From: Nocardioides sp.
GTDB taxonomy: Bacteria; Actinomycetota; Actinomycetes; Propionibacteriales; Nocardioidaceae
NCBI RefSeq assembly: GCF_030150155.1
Contig: NZ_JASLGR010000034.1
Coordinates: 173,358 to 237,357, forward strand
Reading direction: 5' to 3'
Length of the DNA stretch: 64,000 nt
Position numbers and translations under genes: made by a program. This document shows positions 52,320 through 61,269 of this stretch, piece after piece (the first letter of the stretch is position 1; every line of letters starts with the position of its first letter). The notes below the pieces were generated by a model, which was not told the DNA's origin, did no database searches, and saw only the letters and a list, made by a program, of their open reading frames with translations.

Positions 52320-53325
52320 GCAGGATCGGCTTGAGCACCCAGTAGAGCAGACCTGCCACCAGACCGGCGGCGGGGAAGGTCGAGACCCAGGCGAAGACGA
52401 TGTTGCCCGCGACCGACCAGCGCACGGCGTTGAGCCGCTTCGAGGCACCGGCACCCATGATCGCCGAGGTGATCGTGTGGGTGGTGGAGATCGGGGCGTG
52501 CCAGACGAACGCGGTGGTGTAGAGCACCGAGGCGCCGACCAGCTCGGCGGAGAAGCCGCGGGCCGGGTCGAGGTCGATGATCTTGCGACCGAGGGTGCGC
52601 ATGATCCGCCAGCCGCCGGAGTACGTGCCCAGCGAGATCGCGCTCGCCGCGCCGATGATCACCCACAGCGGGAGGTCGTCGCCGGCGGTGGCGTGGCCCG
52701 AGGCGACCAGCGCCAGGAAGATGACACCCATCGTCTTCTGGGCGTCCTGCAGGCCGTGGCCCAGCGCCAGCGCGGCAGCGGAGACCGTCTGGAGCAGACG
52801 GAAGCCGCGCAGCACGCGGGTCGCGGGGTGGTTGCGGAAGATCCACATGATCGCCAGCATCACCGCGAACGCGGCACAGAAGCCGACGATCGGCGAGGCC
52901 ACCATCGGGATCAGCACCTTGTCCACGATCGTCTGCCAGTGCACGTCGGCCACCGTCGGGCCGGCCACCAGCGCGGCTCCGACGAGTCCGCCGATCAAAG
53001 CGTGCGAGGACGAGGACGGGAGCCCGAAGTACCAGGTGATCAGGTTCCAGGTGATCGCGCCGAGCAGCGCGGCCATGATGATCACCAGCGCGTGCTTGGC
53101 GTCAGCAGCGCTCAGGTCGAGGGTGTCGGCCACCGTGTGGGCGACCTTCTGACCCAGGAGCGCACCGATGAAGTTCATCACCGCCGCGAGGATCAGAGCG
53201 ACCTTCGGGGTGAGTGCCCGCGTCGACACCGAGGTGGCGATGGCGTTGGCAGCGTCGTGGAAGCCGTTCGTGTAATCGAATGCCAGGGCAATGATCACAA
53301 CCGCGATGACGATCGCGAGAGTCAT
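52315..53325 (-). CDS. pit: Low-affinity inorganic phosphate transporter (PiT family)
   Basis: A 336-residue membrane protein with about ten helices. It has the two PiT signature repeats, FDYTNGFHDAANAIAT near residue 16 and APISTTHTIT near 275, plus GLVGAALVAGP. It carries phosphate, probably as a metal complex, by symport. The DUF47 gene ends 11 bp before its ATG, so the two are co-transcribed. Its stop lies inside repeat array D. Confidence 0.93.
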   Translation of the reverse strand: MTLAIVIAVVIIALAFDYTNGFHDAANAIATSVSTRALTPKVALILAAVMNFIGALLGQKVAHTVADTLDLSAADAKHALVIIMAALLGAITWNLITWYFGLPSSSSHALIGGLVGAALVAGPTVADVHWQTIVDKVLIPMVASPIVGFCAAFAVMLAIMWIFRNHPATRVLRGFRLLQTVSAAALALGHGLQDAQKTMGVIFLALVASGHATAGDDLPLWVIIGAASAISLGTYSGGWRIMRTLGRKIIDLDPARGFSAELVGASVLYTTAFVWHAPISTTHTITSAIMGAGASKRLNAVRWSVAGNIVFAWVSTFPAAGLVAGLLYWVLKPILL

Positions 53326-53336
53326 GCAGACAACCC

Positions 53337-53954
53337 TTACGACTCTTTGAGAGCGATCTGCTCGATGGTGTTCGCGACCCGCTCGAAGCCGTCGATCGCG
53401 GACTCGAGCTTCTCGACGATGTCCTTGAGCTTGAGCACCTCGACGGCCTTGTACTCCCCGGAGAAGATCTGGGCCAGGATCCGGCGGTGGTTCTTGTCGC
53501 CGGTGTTCTCGAGCCGGTTGATCTCGATCCAGTAGGCCTCGAGGGACTTCATCGACTGCAGCTTCGGCATCGCCTCGGCGGTCAGCTCGGCGCAGCGCTG
53601 GAGGACGGCGACCTGGTCGCCGAGCTCGGGCGGCAGCACCTTGACGCCGTAGACCAGGACCATGTCGACGACCTCGTCCATCTCGTCCATGACGTCGTCG
53701 AGCCCGGAGCCGAGCGCGTAGATGTCATCGCGGTCGAACGGCGTCACGAAGACGGAGTTCACCCGCTTCACGATGGCGTGAGTGGTCTCATCGGCCTGGT
53801 GCTCGGCCTCGCGCATGCGCTTGGCGACGTCCTCCCGATCGGAAGTGTCGCTGAGCATCTCGGCGAGGAGATCAGCCCCGACCACCAAATGCTTGGCGGA
53901 CTCGGTGAACAGATCGTAGAAGGACGTATCGACCGGACGGATACGGAACCGCAC
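53337..53954 (-). CDS. DUF47 (PhoU-like) Pit accessory protein
   Basis: A 205-residue all-helical PhoU-like protein of the DUF47 family, usually encoded just before pit. It has HLVVGADLLAEML, EHQADETTHAIVKRVNSVFVTPFDRDDIYAL (split motif near 50-80) and a final helix with ERVANTIEQIALK. It probably regulates Pit. A PHO-box-like direct repeat lies about 100 bp upstream on the opposite strand. Confidence 0.9.
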   Translation of the reverse strand: MRFRIRPVDTSFYDLFTESAKHLVVGADLLAEMLSDTSDREDVAKRMREAEHQADETTHAIVKRVNSVFVTPFDRDDIYALGSGLDDVMDEMDEVVDMVLVYGVKVLPPELGDQVAVLQRCAELTAEAMPKLQSMKSLEAYWIEINRLENTGDKNHRRILAQIFSGEYKAVEVLKLKDIVEKLESAIDGFERVANTIEQIALKES

Positions 53955-54055
53955 GAAGGACCCCTGTGGTTTGGGTGACGAACGCCCTCACTTTAGGGGA
54001 CCCCCCGGCGGTTGTCGTAACCCTGACCAGCGGTTTCTTAACCTTCAAAGCACCT

Positions 54056-54077
54056 GTTCACCAAGTGTTCATCTACG
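54056..54077 (+). promoter_or_regulatory. PHO-box-like direct repeat
   Basis: Two adjacent 11-bp units, GTTCACCAAGT and GTTCATCTACG, match the PhoP direct-repeat pattern. They lie between pstB and the DUF47-pit unit, 102 bp upstream of DUF47, but read on the opposite strand. Binding is inferred. Confidence 0.5.
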
Positions 54078-54104
54078 CCCTCTCGCGCCGGTTGGATCGT
54101 TCAC

Positions 54105-54884
54105 TCAGCCGAAGCGGCCGGAGATGTACTGCTCGGTAGCCTCGTTGTCGGGGTTGGTGAACATCTTCTTGGTCGGGTTGAACTCGACCAGGTGCCCCGG
54201 CTGCCCGGCGGCCTTCAGGTTGAAGAAGCCGGTCTCGTCGGAGACCCGCGCCGCCTGCTGCATGTTGTGGGTCACGATCACGATCGTGAACTGGTCCTTG
54301 AGCTCGTGGATCAGGTCCTCGACCGCAGCGGTCGAGATCGGGTCCAGGGCCGAGCACGGCTCGTCCATCAGCAGGACCTCCGGCTCCACCGCGATCGCGC
54401 GGGCGATGCACAGCCGCTGCTGCTGACCACCCGACAGGCCCATGCCGGGCTTGCTCAGCCGGTCCTTGACCTCGTTCCAGAGGTTCGCGCCGCGCAGCGA
54501 GCGCTCCACGATCGCGTCGGCCTCGGCCTTCGGGATCCGCTTGGAGTTGAGGCGGTTGCCGGCCAGCACGTTCTCGTAGATCGACATCGTCGGGAACGGG
54601 TTGGGCCGCTGGAAGACCATGCCGATCATCCGGCGCACTGCCACCGGGTCGACCTCAGGCGCATAGAGGTCCTGGCCGCCGACGGCGATCTTGCCCTCGA
54701 CGCGGGCTCCGGGGATCACCTCGTGCATCCGGTTGAGGGTGCGGAGGAAGGTCGACTTGCCGCAGCCCGAGGGGCCGATGAACGCCGTCACCGAGCGGGC
54801 CTTGATCGTCATGTCGACGCCCTCGACGGCCTTGAAGTCGCCGTAGTAGATGTTGACGTCGCTGACGTCGATGCTCTTGGCCAC
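54105..54884 (-). CDS. pstB: Phosphate ABC transporter ATP-binding protein
   Basis: A 259-residue ABC ATPase. Walker A is GPSGCGKST near residue 37, the signature is LSGGQQQRLCIARA, and Walker B LLMDEPCSALDP is intact. RMIGMVFQRPNPFPTMSI is typical of PstB. It powers high-affinity phosphate uptake with PstSCA. It follows pstA after 36 bp, last in the pst operon. No phoU gene follows it. Confidence 0.95.
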   Translation of the reverse strand: MAKSIDVSDVNIYYGDFKAVEGVDMTIKARSVTAFIGPSGCGKSTFLRTLNRMHEVIPGARVEGKIAVGGQDLYAPEVDPVAVRRMIGMVFQRPNPFPTMSIYENVLAGNRLNSKRIPKAEADAIVERSLRGANLWNEVKDRLSKPGMGLSGGQQQRLCIARAIAVEPEVLLMDEPCSALDPISTAAVEDLIHELKDQFTIVIVTHNMQQAARVSDETGFFNLKAAGQPGHLVEFNPTKKMFTNPDNEATEQYISGRFG

Positions 54885-54920
54885 CGGAGTGTTTTCCTTT
54901 CGAGCGCTGTCTGCGCCTGC

Positions 54921-55997
54921 TCAGCGCTTGGTTTTCGGAGCGAAGATCTTGCTGATCGCACGCGCGACCAGGTTGAGCACCATCACCAGCACGATCAGGA
55001 TCAGTGCCGCCGACCAGGCGTTGGAGAAGCCCTGCGGGGTGGCGGTGTTGTACTGGGTCATGATGTAGACCGGCAAGGTCATCATCCGCCCGCTGAAGAG
55101 GTTGTAGTTCACCGACTCGAAGGTGCCGACCGCGACCAGCAGTGGCGCGGTCTCACCGATCACACGGCTGATGGCGAGCACCACACCGGTGACGATGCCG
55201 GCGAACGCGGTCGGGATGACCACCTTGACGATGGTCCGCCACTTGGGCACACCGAGCGCGTACGACGCCTCCCGCAGGTCGGCGGGGACGAGCCGCATCA
55301 TCTCCTCGGCCGAGCGCACCACCGTCGGGATCATCAGCAGCGACAGCGCGATGGAGCCCATCACACCCATCCGGGTGCCGACCCCGAAGATCAGGGTGAA
55401 CAGCGCCAGCGCGAACAGACCCGCGACGATCGAGGGGATGCCGGTCATGACGTCGACCAGGAACGTGATCGTCCGGCCGATCTTGTTCTTGCCGGCGTAC
55501 TCGGTCAGGTAGATCGCGGTGAAGATGCCGATCGGGACCGAGATGATGATCGCGCCGAGGGTGATCATCATGGTGCCGATCAGGGCGTGCTTGAGGCCGG
55601 CGCCGACGATCAGCTTGCCGGTAGCGGGGTCCAGGGTCTGGACCTGGTCGTGGGTGAGCAGGTCCCAGTTGATCCCCGGCACGCCCTCCTTGAGGACGAC
55701 CCAGATCAGCCAGACCAGCGGCACCAGGGCGACCGCGAAGAGCGCCCACACGATCGCGGTGACGAACCTGTCGGTCGCGGCACGGCGGTTCTCCACCACC
55801 AGGGACCAGACCGGGATGCCGACGATGGTGAGCAGCCCGCCGATGATCACGAACGGGACGATGCCCATCCCGAGCAGCAGCGCGAGCAGCCCCGACAGGG
55901 CGAAGCTCAGGACGAAGACCAGCCATCCGGCGTACGCCGGCAGACGGGCCGAGTCCAGGGTCGGCATGGTCGAGGGGGTGAGCTGCTGAGTGGTCAC
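54921..55997 (-). CDS. pstA: Phosphate ABC transporter permease PstA
   Basis: A 358-residue permease with about eight hydrophobic helices. It has IYLTEYAG and the cytosolic coupling loop REASYALGVPKWRTIVKVVIPTAFAG (near 255-280). The N-terminal two helices exceed the usual six-helix core, making it longer than most PstA. GTG 55997 overlaps the pstC stop as GTGA. The longer open frame to 56408 is a shadow over pstC. Confidence 0.93.
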   Translation of the reverse strand: MTTQQLTPSTMPTLDSARLPAYAGWLVFVLSFALSGLLALLLGMGIVPFVIIGGLLTIVGIPVWSLVVENRRAATDRFVTAIVWALFAVALVPLVWLIWVVLKEGVPGINWDLLTHDQVQTLDPATGKLIVGAGLKHALIGTMMITLGAIIISVPIGIFTAIYLTEYAGKNKIGRTITFLVDVMTGIPSIVAGLFALALFTLIFGVGTRMGVMGSIALSLLMIPTVVRSAEEMMRLVPADLREASYALGVPKWRTIVKVVIPTAFAGIVTGVVLAISRVIGETAPLLVAVGTFESVNYNLFSGRMMTLPVYIMTQYNTATPQGFSNAWSAALILIVLVMVLNLVARAISKIFAPKTKR

Positions 55998-56941
55998 GCG
56001 AGCTTCCTCTGCGAGCGGCCGGAGACGTACCGGGCGATGAAGTTCACCGCGAAGGTGAAGACGAAGAGCACCAGGCCCGTGGCCAGCAGCACCGTCTGGA
56101 TCCGGGTGTCCTCGGCGTTGTACTTCGAGGCGATGTTGGAGGCGATCGTGGCCGGGTTCGTCGAGGAGATCAGGTTGAGGCTGACGATCGGCGTGGCCGA
56201 GAGCACCATCGCGACCGCCATCGTCTCGCCCAGCGCTCGGCCGAGGCCGAGCATGATGCCGGCGATCATGCCGGAGCGGGCGTAGGGGAAGACGGCGTAC
56301 CGGATCGTCTCCCAGCGGGTGGCGCCCAGGGCGAGGGCGGCCTCCTCGTTGAGCCGCGGCGTCTGCGCGAAGACCTCGCGGCAGATCGCGGTGATGATCG
56401 GGATGCACATGATCGCGAGCACGACGCCGGCGACCAGGATGGTGCGGCCGGTGGCCGAGGCGGGCCCCTTGAAGAGCGGGATCCAGCTGGCGTGCTCAGC
56501 GAGCCAGGCTTGCACCGGCTGGAAGGCGACGGCCAGCGACCGCGCGCCCCACAGGCCGAAGACGACCGAGGGCACCGCGGCCAGCAGGTCGATCACGTAG
56601 GCGATCGGCGTGGCCAGGCGGCGCGGGGCGTAGTGCGAGATGAAGAGCGCCAGCCCGACGGAGAAGGGAACGGCGATGATGAGGGCGATGATCGCGGCGA
56701 GGGTCGTCCCGAAGAGGAGCTTGCCGACGTACACCCAGAAGTTCGAGGCACCCGGCCCGTAGACCTCCGCGTCAGCGTGGAAGCCGGGCAGTCCCTTGAC
56801 GGCAAGGAAGACGAAGACCGCGGCGAGCGTGACGAGGATGGTGAGGCCGGAGGCCAGGGCGAACCGGGAGAAGACCCGGTCGCCCTGGCCGTGGGACCCG
56901 CCAGCCGTCAGCTCGGCGGCTGCGTCTGGCGCGGTCTTCAC
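55994..56941 (-). CDS. pstC: Phosphate ABC transporter permease PstC
   Basis: A 315-residue permease with six main helices. It has LFISHYAPRR, YVIDLLAAVPSVVFGLWG and the coupling loop EEAALALGATRWETIRYAVFPYARSG. Its ATG overlaps the pstS stop by 4 bases and its stop overlaps pstA, so the permease genes are translationally coupled. Confidence 0.94.
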   Translation of the reverse strand: MKTAPDAAAELTAGGSHGQGDRVFSRFALASGLTILVTLAAVFVFLAVKGLPGFHADAEVYGPGASNFWVYVGKLLFGTTLAAIIALIIAVPFSVGLALFISHYAPRRLATPIAYVIDLLAAVPSVVFGLWGARSLAVAFQPVQAWLAEHASWIPLFKGPASATGRTILVAGVVLAIMCIPIITAICREVFAQTPRLNEEAALALGATRWETIRYAVFPYARSGMIAGIMLGLGRALGETMAVAMVLSATPIVSLNLISSTNPATIASNIASKYNAEDTRIQTVLLATGLVLFVFTFAVNFIARYVSGRSQRKLA

Positions 56942-58044
56942 TTCGCGGTGATCTTCTCGAGGATCGCCGTGGCCTTGGCGGAGATGTCGCTCGGGAGCGG
57001 CGCCGACAGGGCGTTGGTCGCGGCAGCCGTCTGGCCAGCCTCGGAGACGGCGAACTCGCCGAAGCCCTTGACGATGTCAGCGGTGGCCTTGTCGCTGTAG
57101 GTCTGGCAGGCGATGAAGTACGACGCCATGAAGACCGGGTAGATCGAGGCGTCGGTGGGGACGCGGTCGATGTTGTAGACCAGCTGGGTGGCGGCGGCGC
57201 CGTCGACCAGCTTCGAGGAGGCCAGACCGGCGGCGGCGCCGTCGGCGGACGGGGCGACGTAGGACGAGCCGACCTTGACCGAGACCTTGCCGAGCTTGGT
57301 CGAGGCAACAGCGGAGTCGTCGGCGTAGCCGATGGTGCCCTTGCCCTCGGTGACGGCGTTGATCACGCCGGCGGTCTTCTCGGCGCTCTCACCGGTCTGG
57401 GTCGGCCAGTCGCTGCTGTGCTCGGTCTTCCAGGCACCGCCCGAGGCCTTGAACAGGTAGTCGGTGAAGTTGTCCGTCGTGCCCGAGGAGTCACTGCGGT
57501 GGACCGGCGAGACGGCCAGGTTCGGCAGCTTGGCGTCGGGGTTGAGCTTCGCGATCGCCGGGTCGTTCCAGTTCTTGATCTCGCCGTTGAAGAGCTTGGC
57601 GATGGTGGCGGCGTCGAGGTTCAGGGTGCTCACGCCGTCGACGTTGAAGATCACGTCGATCGGGGAGACGAAGACCGGGACCTCGATCGCGTCGGTGCCG
57701 CCGCAGGCCTCCTTGGCCTTGGCCAGGTCAGCGTCCGGGATCGCGGAGTCGGAGCCCGCGAACTTGTAGGCACCCGAGTAGAAGTTGTCGCGACCCGTGC
57801 CGGAGCCGACCGGGTCGTAGGTGATGGTCGCGTCGGCGTTGATGGCCTTGTAGCCGGCACGCCAGGCCTCCTGGGCCTTCTCCTGCGCCGAGGAGCCACC
57901 AGCAGCGATGGTGCCCTTGGAGCTACCGCCGGTGGAGGACTTGTCCGTCGAGTTGTCCGACGAGCCGCAGGCGGCGAGCGAGGCAACGACCGCGATAGCG
58001 GCGACGCCGGGGAGAACGCCCCGGCGGAGGGAAGTGGTGATCAC
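56938..58044 (-). CDS. pstS: Phosphate-binding lipoprotein PstS
   Basis: A 368-residue solute-binding lipoprotein. The signal peptide ends in lipobox LAAC with the lipidated Cys26, then a Ser/Gly-rich linker. Phosphate-contact regions are GSSAQEKAQEAW, GSGTGRDNFYSG, FAGSDSAI and HRSDSSGTTDNFTDYL. It captures phosphate outside the cell for PstCAB. PHO-box-like repeats lie 60-190 bp upstream. Confidence 0.95.
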   Translation of the reverse strand: MITTSLRRGVLPGVAAIAVVASLAACGSSDNSTDKSSTGGSSKGTIAAGGSSAQEKAQEAWRAGYKAINADATITYDPVGSGTGRDNFYSGAYKFAGSDSAIPDADLAKAKEACGGTDAIEVPVFVSPIDVIFNVDGVSTLNLDAATIAKLFNGEIKNWNDPAIAKLNPDAKLPNLAVSPVHRSDSSGTTDNFTDYLFKASGGAWKTEHSSDWPTQTGESAEKTAGVINAVTEGKGTIGYADDSAVASTKLGKVSVKVGSSYVAPSADGAAAGLASSKLVDGAAATQLVYNIDRVPTDASIYPVFMASYFIACQTYSDKATADIVKGFGEFAVSEAGQTAAATNALSAPLPSDISAKATAILEKITAK

Positions 58045-58107
58045 TTCGGACTCCTAGATTTTTTCGCTTGATCTTCGATGTTGACGAGATCGACGTTAAG
58101 GAGCCCA

Positions 58108-58136
58108 GGTGACCTGCCCGGGAGGCCAAAGTGAAC
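58108..58136 (-). promoter_or_regulatory. PHO-box-like repeats upstream of pstS
   Basis: On the minus strand GTTCAC starts at 58136 and GGTCACC at 58114, exactly 22 bp (two 11-bp units) apart. Another GTTCACC starts at 58235, 99 bp (nine units) further up. This fits PhoP control of pstSCAB. Confidence 0.55.
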
Positions 58137-58246
58137 GGGTGGTGTACGCGCCATGCCGTTTTGGTGTCCCCGAGCGGCCAGAGTGGCGAATCGAGGGTGA
58201 ATTACCCTCAGGGGGCCTTGACTTCTCAGGTGAACAGCCGAGCGAC

Positions 58247-59188
58247 TCAGTGCACGGCGGGATGCCCCGTCGGCGTCGGCAGGTGACGCTCCACCGCGAC
58301 CGGAACGCCCTTGCGCAGGTGCACGATCAGCACCTCGCCCTTGTCCAGGTCGGGGTCGGCCAGCCCGAACGCCGCCGCCACGGCGGGCATCACCGGGCGA
58401 TGGGTGCACAGCGCGACGGGCTGCTCCCCCACCGCCGTCCGGGTCCGCTCACGGGTCGCCTTCGGGCTGGTGCCCTCCTCGCTCAGCAGCGGCTCGGGCT
58501 CGATGGTGAGGCCGACCGTGCCGGCGTACGGCGCCACCGTGTCCACACAGCGCACGCTCGGGCTGCTGACCACGCGGGCGACGCCGTATGCCGCCAGCAC
58601 CGGCGCCAGGTGAGCGGCCTGGGCCCGCCCGGTCGCCAGCAGCGGCCGGAGGGTGTCCTCGCCCCGCCAGCGGGAGCGAGCCCGGGACAGGGCGTGCCGC
58701 ACGATCACGACGGTCTCGGTCCGCTTGGGCTGCTCCAGCGCCTCCGCGAGGGTGTCGCGGTCGTAGGAGTAGCTCAGCAGGTCGACCGCCTCGGTGACCG
58801 GCACCCAGCGGACCTGGTCGATCTCGGCGTTGGGCACGTAGTCGGCGACGTCGACGGTGTTGGGGGCCAGGGCGTCGGTACGAACCCGGCCGATCCAGTA
58901 GAAGACCTGCTTCATCCCCTTGCTGGTGGCATAGCGCTGGGTGGCCAGCGGGCGCGCCAGCCGGATCCGCAGACCGGTCTCCTCCTCGACCTCGCGCACC
59001 GCCGCCGTGACGGTCAGCTCGCCGCGGTCGCGCTTGCCCTTGGGGAAGGACCAGTCGTCGTACTTGGGCCGATGGACCAGCAGGACCTCACCGCCCTTGC
59101 TTCCTGGGCGGAACACGATCGCCCCGGCTGCGACTATTTCAGTTGTCCTCCGGACAACCAGACTCTCGGTCGTTCTACCCCTCGCCAC
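58247..59188 (-). CDS. mutT1: Nudix hydrolase with histidine phosphatase domain (MutT1-like)
   Basis: A 313-residue two-domain protein like mycobacterial MutT1, which hydrolyses 8-oxo-dGTP and diadenosine polyphosphates. The N-terminal Nudix box runs GKRDRGELTVTAAVREVEEETG. The C-terminal half is histidine-phosphatase-like with VIVRHALSRARSRW and a late LCTHRPVMP. The RHG motif is RHA here, as in other MutT1 C-domains of weak phosphatase type. GTG 59188 is the likely start; a CAGACT hexamer lies 6 nt before it. Confidence 0.82.
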   Translation of the reverse strand: MARGRTTESLVVRRTTEIVAAGAIVFRPGSKGGEVLLVHRPKYDDWSFPKGKRDRGELTVTAAVREVEEETGLRIRLARPLATQRYATSKGMKQVFYWIGRVRTDALAPNTVDVADYVPNAEIDQVRWVPVTEAVDLLSYSYDRDTLAEALEQPKRTETVVIVRHALSRARSRWRGEDTLRPLLATGRAQAAHLAPVLAAYGVARVVSSPSVRCVDTVAPYAGTVGLTIEPEPLLSEEGTSPKATRERTRTAVGEQPVALCTHRPVMPAVAAAFGLADPDLDKGEVLIVHLRKGVPVAVERHLPTPTGHPAVH

Positions 59189-59193
59189 ACCCC

Positions 59194-59200
59194 TAGTCTG
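59194..59200. promoter_or_regulatory. Overlapping divergent -10 elements mutT1/59208
   Basis: TAGTCT (59194-59199, plus) ends 8 nt before ATG 59208. CAGACT (59200-59195, minus) ends 6 nt before GTG 59188. They overlap by five bases. The minus hexamer lacks the first T, so this pair is weaker than the other divergent promoters. Confidence 0.4.
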
Positions 59201-59207
59201 TCTGATC

Positions 59208-60221
59208 ATGAGGCTGACGGCGCAGGGCAGGCGACGGATCACCCAGGCGTGCGCCGCGATCGTGGCGCTGGTGCTGATCTGGGCGGGTGCCTCGTGGTGG
59301 CACGCCGCGCACCGATCGGCGCTGGTCAAGGCGCTCGACCTGGTCCCCGGTGACGCCCAGCGGATCTCGTGGACCGACTGGTCGGCGGTGATGAAGAAGG
59401 TGGGTCGCAAGGGCGGCACCGCCGGCATCCTCGACCGGGCCTACGACGCCGACCTGTCCTCGACCTCGGCGATGGTGACCTCGGCCGCCGCGCTGGACAA
59501 GCTCGGGCTGCCGATCACGGACCTGCGCACGGAGACCTTCGCCCAGGCCGACGACGGCGCCGTGGTCGTGCTGCGGGTCGACGGCGCCCAGCGCTGGGTG
59601 GCGCGGCTGGCCAAGGCGGGCTGGAAGAAGAGCGACCACGGCGTGTACGACGGCTCCGCGGTCGCCCCGGAGCTGCAGCTGAGCCCGGAGCTCACCTACG
59701 TCACCACCGCGGGCGACCTGGTGGTGGCCAGCGACGACCCCGACTACGTCCGCAAGGTCGCCGACCGCGACATGGTCAAGCCCGTCGCAGCGATGACGAA
59801 GGCCGCCGAGCAGCTGCCCTCACCGGTCTCGGCGGTGCTGTTCTCCGGCGACTACACCTGCGGCCATCTGGCGATGAGCCAGGCCGACGACCTCGACCAG
59901 GAGCAGGCCCGGGTGCTGCTGAGCTCGGTCGGCGGACTCGATCCGCTGACCGCGTTCGCGTTCGGCTACTCCCCCGACGCCAGCCACCTGCGGGTGGCGA
60001 TGACGTTCGACAACGACGACGTCGCCCGGCACAACGCCGAGGCGCGCGCGACCCTGGCCCGCGGCGACGCTCCCGGGCAGGGCGGGTCGTTCCGCGACCG
60101 GTTCACCCTCACGAAGGCGAAGGCCTCGGGCACGGTCGTCACGCTGGCGCTGACCCCGAAGCCGGGACAGAGCGTGCTCTCGGACCTGTCCAGCGGGCCG
60201 GTGCTCTTCGCCGGCTGCTGA
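59208..60221 (+). CDS. Hypothetical membrane-anchored protein
   Basis: A 337-residue protein with one N-terminal membrane helix (about 13-30) and a large external domain of mixed alpha/beta character. It ends in LFAGC. No recognised domain or catalytic motif is seen. It is probably leaderless. Divergent pairing with mutT1 suggests shared promoter use only, not shared function. Confidence 0.68.
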   Translation: MRLTAQGRRRITQACAAIVALVLIWAGASWWHAAHRSALVKALDLVPGDAQRISWTDWSAVMKKVGRKGGTAGILDRAYDADLSSTSAMVTSAAALDKLGLPITDLRTETFAQADDGAVVVLRVDGAQRWVARLAKAGWKKSDHGVYDGSAVAPELQLSPELTYVTTAGDLVVASDDPDYVRKVADRDMVKPVAAMTKAAEQLPSPVSAVLFSGDYTCGHLAMSQADDLDQEQARVLLSSVGGLDPLTAFAFGYSPDASHLRVAMTFDNDDVARHNAEARATLARGDAPGQGGSFRDRFTLTKAKASGTVVTLALTPKPGQSVLSDLSSGPVLFAGC

Positions 60222-60240
60222 GCGGAGCCCTGCGGCCGGG

Positions 60241-60417
60241 TCAGCTGGCCCTGACGCCGAGGATCGCGTCGATCTCTGCCTGCGACAGATGCTCGTCGGT
60301 CTCGCTCGCGGCCACGATCAGGTTGGTGGTCAGCTCCACCTCACCCATCAGCTCAGGGTCCACCAACGATGCGTCGAACTGCTCATTCATCCACTGCCCC
60401 CAGTGCCGGTCCTTCAC
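60241..60417 (-). CDS. Small hypothetical protein, 58 residues
   Basis: A short acidic protein with coding-like composition, starting GTG 60417 with a strong GGGAGG site 7 nt upstream. It reads KDRHWGQWMNEQFDAS at the N-terminus, then an amphipathic helical stretch. It converges with the 59208 gene. No family is recognised, but the ribosome site and codon use support it. Confidence 0.62.
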   Translation of the reverse strand: MKDRHWGQWMNEQFDASLVDPELMGEVELTTNLIVAASETDEHLSQAEIDAILGVRAS

Positions 60418-60499
60418 GATTCAGCCTCCCAGCCCCCACCTACCCTCTCCAGCGTAGGGACAAACCCCCAACGCCGTCGGGCTTCGCGCAGAAATAGCA

Positions 60500-60531
60500 A
60501 CAGGCCGGTGTCCCTGGGGACACCGGCCTGT
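60500..60531 (-). terminator. Terminator hairpin downstream of cspA
   Basis: Perfect 14-bp arms (60500-60513, 60518-60531) with loop CTGG. On the minus strand it is followed by the T-rich TTGCTATTTCTG. It is the second hairpin after the cspA stop. Confidence 0.75.
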
Positions 60532-60562
60532 GACAGCTATGAGGACGAGGCCTCAGCTTGAT

Positions 60563-60589
60563 GACGGCCCTGACTCACGTCAGGGCGTC
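60563..60589 (-). terminator. Hairpin directly after cspA
   Basis: Arms GACGGCCCTGAC and GTCAGGGCGTC pair with one bulged base around a 4-nt loop, 3 nt after the cspA stop on the minus strand. Confidence 0.6.
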
Positions 60590-60592
60590 GTT

Positions 60593-60796
60593 TCACAGAG
60601 GACGAACGTTCTCCGCCTGCGGACCCTTCGGGCCAGCGGTGACGTCGAACTCAACCTTCTGGTTCTCGTCGAGCGACTTGTAGCCATTGGACTGGATGGC
60701 CGAGTAGTGCACGAAGACGTCGTCGCCGCCGTCCTCCTGCGCGATGAAGCCGAAGCCCTTCTCAGCATTGAACCACTTCACGGTGCCCTGAGCCAT
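60593..60796 (-). CDS. cspA: Cold shock protein (CspA family)
   Basis: A 67-residue OB-fold RNA/DNA chaperone. RNP1 KGFGFI is at 13-18 and RNP2 VFVHYS near 27-32, with the N-terminal TVKWFNAEKG intact. Length is standard. ATG 60796 has a strong AAGGAGAT site 8 nt upstream. Two hairpins follow the stop. The long untranslated gap upstream may include a structured 5' leader typical of cold shock genes. Confidence 0.95.
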   Translation of the reverse strand: MAQGTVKWFNAEKGFGFIAQEDGGDDVFVHYSAIQSNGYKSLDENQKVEFDVTAGPKGPQAENVRPL

Positions 60797-61269
60797 TGCT
60801 CTTGTATCTCCTTAGTCGGGGCGAGAGTCCGCCAGCTTCGACGAACTCACAACTCATGCTGCCAACGCCTTCCGACGGAACTGCACCTGTTGCGTGAGGA
60901 ACACTACCAACGCAACGCCGTTTGGAAACCTTCCTCGCAAGGAAATCCGTCAAGCGGACATGAAGGTTCTGCAACGAGCGCATGTCGTTATGGCACGCGG
61001 ACGCACACACAGGGCCTCCGCGGCACCCCTCGACAGCGCGCAGAACGCAGCGCCACAGGGGCTCTCTGAGCGTGCCTGACGCTCAGTACGTGTGACGATC
61101 CCGCACGAGACAGGACCGGACGACGGCTCGGACTCTCTCCGGCACCACCAACGTCACGCGGGGCGAAGCCACCGCGTGCCGTTCTCGTACCGGAGAGGAG
61201 TCCGACGGATCCGTCGCATCAGACTCACAGCACTGGTCTGGACCTCAGCCCACACCAGTGCCGACGACC
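60797..61269. other. Intergenic region upstream of cspA
   Basis: No gene is supported in these 473 bases. It should hold the cspA promoter and 5' leader on the minus strand; TTGCGTTGGTAGTGTTCC near 60910 could be a -35/-10 arrangement but the spacing is short. Open frames on the plus strand here have no ribosome site and poor codon use. Confidence 0.4.
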
